Below, piece after piece: positions 44,768 to 46,965 of a DNA stretch of 46,965 nt. The stretch is from a virus, in the IMG/VR virus record IMGVR_UViG_3300043436_000972, positions 1 through 46,965 of that record; one strand, written 5' to 3'. The notes beneath the pieces were generated by a model that saw only the letters and a list, made by a program, of their open reading frames with translations, was not told the origin of the DNA and did no database searches. How positions within the stretch are numbered: position 1 is the first letter of the stretch; each line of letters begins with the position of its first letter. Made by a program: the position numbers and the translations under genes.

Positions 44768-46965
44768 ATGCCCATATACAAAGTAGAAGGACCCGATGGT
44801 CGTATTTATAGTGTAGAGGGCCCTCCCGGCGCATCTCCTGATGAAGTTGTTGCTTTTGTTCAAGCAAACTATAAACAGCTCAAACCCAAAGAAGGCCTTG
44901 GGGCCGCGGCAAGCAAAGGCCTTGAGTCTTTAATTTCTTCTGGCCGTACCGCGTTTGGCGCGCTTACTGGCTCCGCCGAAGAAGCCGCGCAGGCAGGACT
45001 TGAGCGCGGTGAAAAGATTTCCCAAAAGTACGCTGACCAAGTCAGCCTTGACAAGGTTAAGAAAGCGTATGAAGAACGTGGCCTGTTGCCTGCCGCTGGT
45101 GAAGCCCTCAGTCAAATCCCTGCGGCACTTGCTGAACAAGCGCCTAACCTTGCGGCCACATTCGGTACTGCCCGTGCTGGCGCGGCACTTGGTTCTTTAG
45201 CCGGCCCTGTTGGTACGGTTGTTGGCGGTCTTGCAGGCGCGGCAGTTCCTTCTTTATTCCAGCAGTTTGGCGGTAACGTTGAGCGTCAAGCCGCAGAACA
45301 AAAAGCCCGTGGCGAAGCACTAAAAATTGACACCGGCGCTGCCGGCGCTGCAGCTGTTCCTCAAGCTGCCTTGGATGTTGCAGGCACTCTGATTCCCTTG
45401 GGCGGCCGCCTTGTTAGTAAGCTCACAGGCATTCCTGAAAAAGCTCTGCTTGGTAAATCTGCCGCAGAAGTTACAAAACTGGCAGATGAAAAACTGCTGG
45501 CCACTTTGGCTAAAGGTACGGCTACTGGCGCTTTGGCTGAAATCCCAACAGAGATTACCCAGCAGATGCTTGAGCGTGCGCAAGCAGGCTTGTCCCTGAC
45601 TGATGCTGATGCGCTGAAAGAGTACGGAGAGACTGCTTACCAAGTTGGTTTGCTTGCCCCGATAGGTGCGGCTGGTCGTTTGTCTGAGCGTGCTGGTGCG
45701 CGTGGTGAAGTCATGGTGCGCAAGCAAGAAGAAGCTCGCGTACAACGTGAAGAAGAAGCCAAGAAAGCCCAAGAAGAAGCCGACAAGCTTGAAGCGCAGA
45801 AACAAACGCCTGAGTATGCCGCAGAGCTCGGCCAGAGATACGATGCATTGTTGGCACAGTATCAACAAAAGCGCGGTGATCTTAAGAAGCCTAACAAAGA
45901 TACTGGCACACCGGAAGAGTGGGCTGTCTATAAAGAAAATCAAGCAGAAGTCAATAGTCTGCGTGAGCAGCTCAAAGAGCTGACACCTGAGTACCGCCGC
46001 ACCAAGGGTATGCGCGAACAGCTTGCAGAACAAGCTATCAAAGACGCAGAGAAGGCCCGTATTGCCGGCATGTCTCCATACGACTACATGATGGAGCAGA
46101 CCGATACAGTTGCTGAATCAAAAAAGAAAGGCACTGTAAAAACACAAGAAGAGCTGTCAGCAGACCTTGCCAACATTGGCTACTACGAACAGCAAATTTT
46201 AACGCCCAAAGAGAGGGCAGCAGCACTAGCGGCCGCAACGCAAACGAAGCCGCCTTCTGCGCAAGACGTTACTAAATACGCTAACGATCGTATGCGTTTG
46301 GCAGAAAGCCAGACATCGGGTAACAAGCAAGCACATGTGGACGACTACATTGCGTATCTTCTGCAGGACCCGTATAGAGCGCGTTTGATTGTTGACCAAA
46401 ACCTGCCGTTGCCCGGACTAAAGACTAACGAGCAAGACACCCTGCGCAGACTGTTGGGCAAAGAACTAGACAAGCAAGCTAAGGCAGAGTTTGCCGCCCG
46501 TACAGAAGATTTAAAAACACAGGGGGAAAAGCCACCTGTTGCGCCTGCCGGAGCCCCCGGAGTTACAAGCTATCTGGAAGACTTGGATACGCTTGACTTA
46601 CAGCGCCGCGAAGGTTTTACAGACAAAGAAGTCGCCGACATGGCGAACATCCCGCGCAACCAGCCGTTCCAAGACCAAGGCGAGTTGTTTGGCTCCCCCA
46701 GTTTGCGTAGCGGTGTTCAGCGCGGTACATTGCCAGCCGCGGATAAGTCCAGAGCTCGTATTGCCGCTGAGTTGCAGATTGCCCAAGCCTCTCGCAACAA
46801 GCCTGAGATTGCACGCCTCAAAGAAATCTTGGCTGACATGGATGCCAAGCGTGAGCGCCAACAACAAATGGAAGCGCTGGACCGTGCCTATGCTTCTGGT
46901 AATCAAGACGAAATCAAACGCCTGACCGCAGAGCTTGGCGTTGAAGGGCAACCCCGCCGTATTTC
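44768..46965 (+). CDS. Large internal virion protein, partial at window end
   Basis: From ATG 44768 the frame stays open to the end of the window (732 complete codons). It starts MPIYKVEGPDGRIYSVEGP, an N-terminal motif seen in large internal proteins of related phages. It continues with a Gly/Ala-rich membrane-like segment (GSLAGPVGTVVGGLAGAAVP, about 140-160), then charged helices and Gln/Ala-rich coiled coils (EEARVQREEEAKKAQEEA). It is probably the largest ejection or tail-core protein of the phage. Its end is not in the window. Confidence 0.78.
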   Translation, partial: MPIYKVEGPDGRIYSVEGPPGASPDEVVAFVQANYKQLKPKEGLGAAASKGLESLISSGRTAFGALTGSAEEAAQAGLERGEKISQKYADQVSLDKVKKAYEERGLLPAAGEALSQIPAALAEQAPNLAATFGTARAGAALGSLAGPVGTVVGGLAGAAVPSLFQQFGGNVERQAAEQKARGEALKIDTGAAGAAAVPQAALDVAGTLIPLGGRLVSKLTGIPEKALLGKSAAEVTKLADEKLLATLAKGTATGALAEIPTEITQQMLERAQAGLSLTDADALKEYGETAYQVGLLAPIGAAGRLSERAGARGEVMVRKQEEARVQREEEAKKAQEEADKLEAQKQTPEYAAELGQRYDALLAQYQQKRGDLKKPNKDTGTPEEWAVYKENQAEVNSLREQLKELTPEYRRTKGMREQLAEQAIKDAEKARIAGMSPYDYMMEQTDTVAESKKKGTVKTQEELSADLANIGYYEQQILTPKERAAALAAATQTKPPSAQDVTKYANDRMRLAESQTSGNKQAHVDDYIAYLLQDPYRARLIVDQNLPLPGLKTNEQDTLRRLLGKELDKQAKAEFAARTEDLKTQGEKPPVAPAGAPGVTSYLEDLDTLDLQRREGFTDKEVADMANIPRNQPFQDQGELFGSPSLRSGVQRGTLPAADKSRARIAAELQIAQASRNKPEIARLKEILADMDAKRERQQQMEALDRAYASGNQDEIKRLTAELGVEGQPRRI

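Noticed and set aside
1-46965. tRNA genes, integrase or repressor
   Set aside because: No cloverleaf-like segment with CCA-type ends was recognised in the intergenic gaps and no recombinase or CI-like protein was found among the ORFs; absence by eye is not proof.

Overview
This window reads as most of the genome of a tailed double-stranded DNA phage with a podovirus-type tail. The evidence is a complete head module (terminase subunits, portal, scaffold, HK97-fold capsid protein), a P22-gp10-like tail nozzle, large internal virion proteins and several fibre proteins. No tail sheath or tail tube gene is visible. The endolysin is an M15 peptidase and one internal protein carries a lytic transglycosylase domain, so a Gram-negative host is likely. 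The gene style resembles uncultured freshwater or marine phages, but the sequence does not fix the host. No integrase, repressor, tRNA or CRISPR array was seen, and no DNA polymerase, helicase or RNA polymerase is present. Replication genes probably lie beyond the window, most likely to the left. The last gene runs off the right end.

Positions 1-11,015 form a leftward (minus-strand) block of mostly tiny, tightly coupled genes of early or auxiliary character. They include a VRR-NUC nuclease, a DUF3310 protein, a glutaredoxin and several small membrane proteins. At its centre sits an adjacent pair: a class II glutamine amidotransferase-fold protein (4860-5969) and a 689-residue amidoligase-like protein (6030-8099). 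This pair looks like a peptide or amide modification system and is the most unusual functional module here. The block is punctuated by six copies of a perfect 17-bp hairpin, GGGGACA-N3-TGTCCCC. A non-coding stretch at 9,482-9,901 has a 67-bp inverted repeat, copies of AGATTATTGA and an AT-rich core, and looks like an origin or control region.

Positions 11,016-11,422 are a divergent intergenic control region. It holds a G-quadruplex motif, a sigma70-like rightward promoter, paired GATACTTAA repeats and a leftward terminator.

From 11,423 to the end all genes run rightward. The order is packaging and head genes (11.4-19.9 kb), a terminator with a possibly structured RNA leader, small basic proteins, a holin-like protein and head-tail adaptors (20-24.5 kb). 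Next come an HNH endonuclease insertion (25.6 kb), fibre genes with S74 chaperone and collagen-like domains plus a 2-oxoglutarate oxygenase (26-34.2 kb), and a lysis module (34.2-36.4 kb). The nozzle and internal virion or ejection proteins follow (36.4-46.97 kb). The portal gene contains a frameshift near 15,991, and the start of the small terminase gene is irregular.
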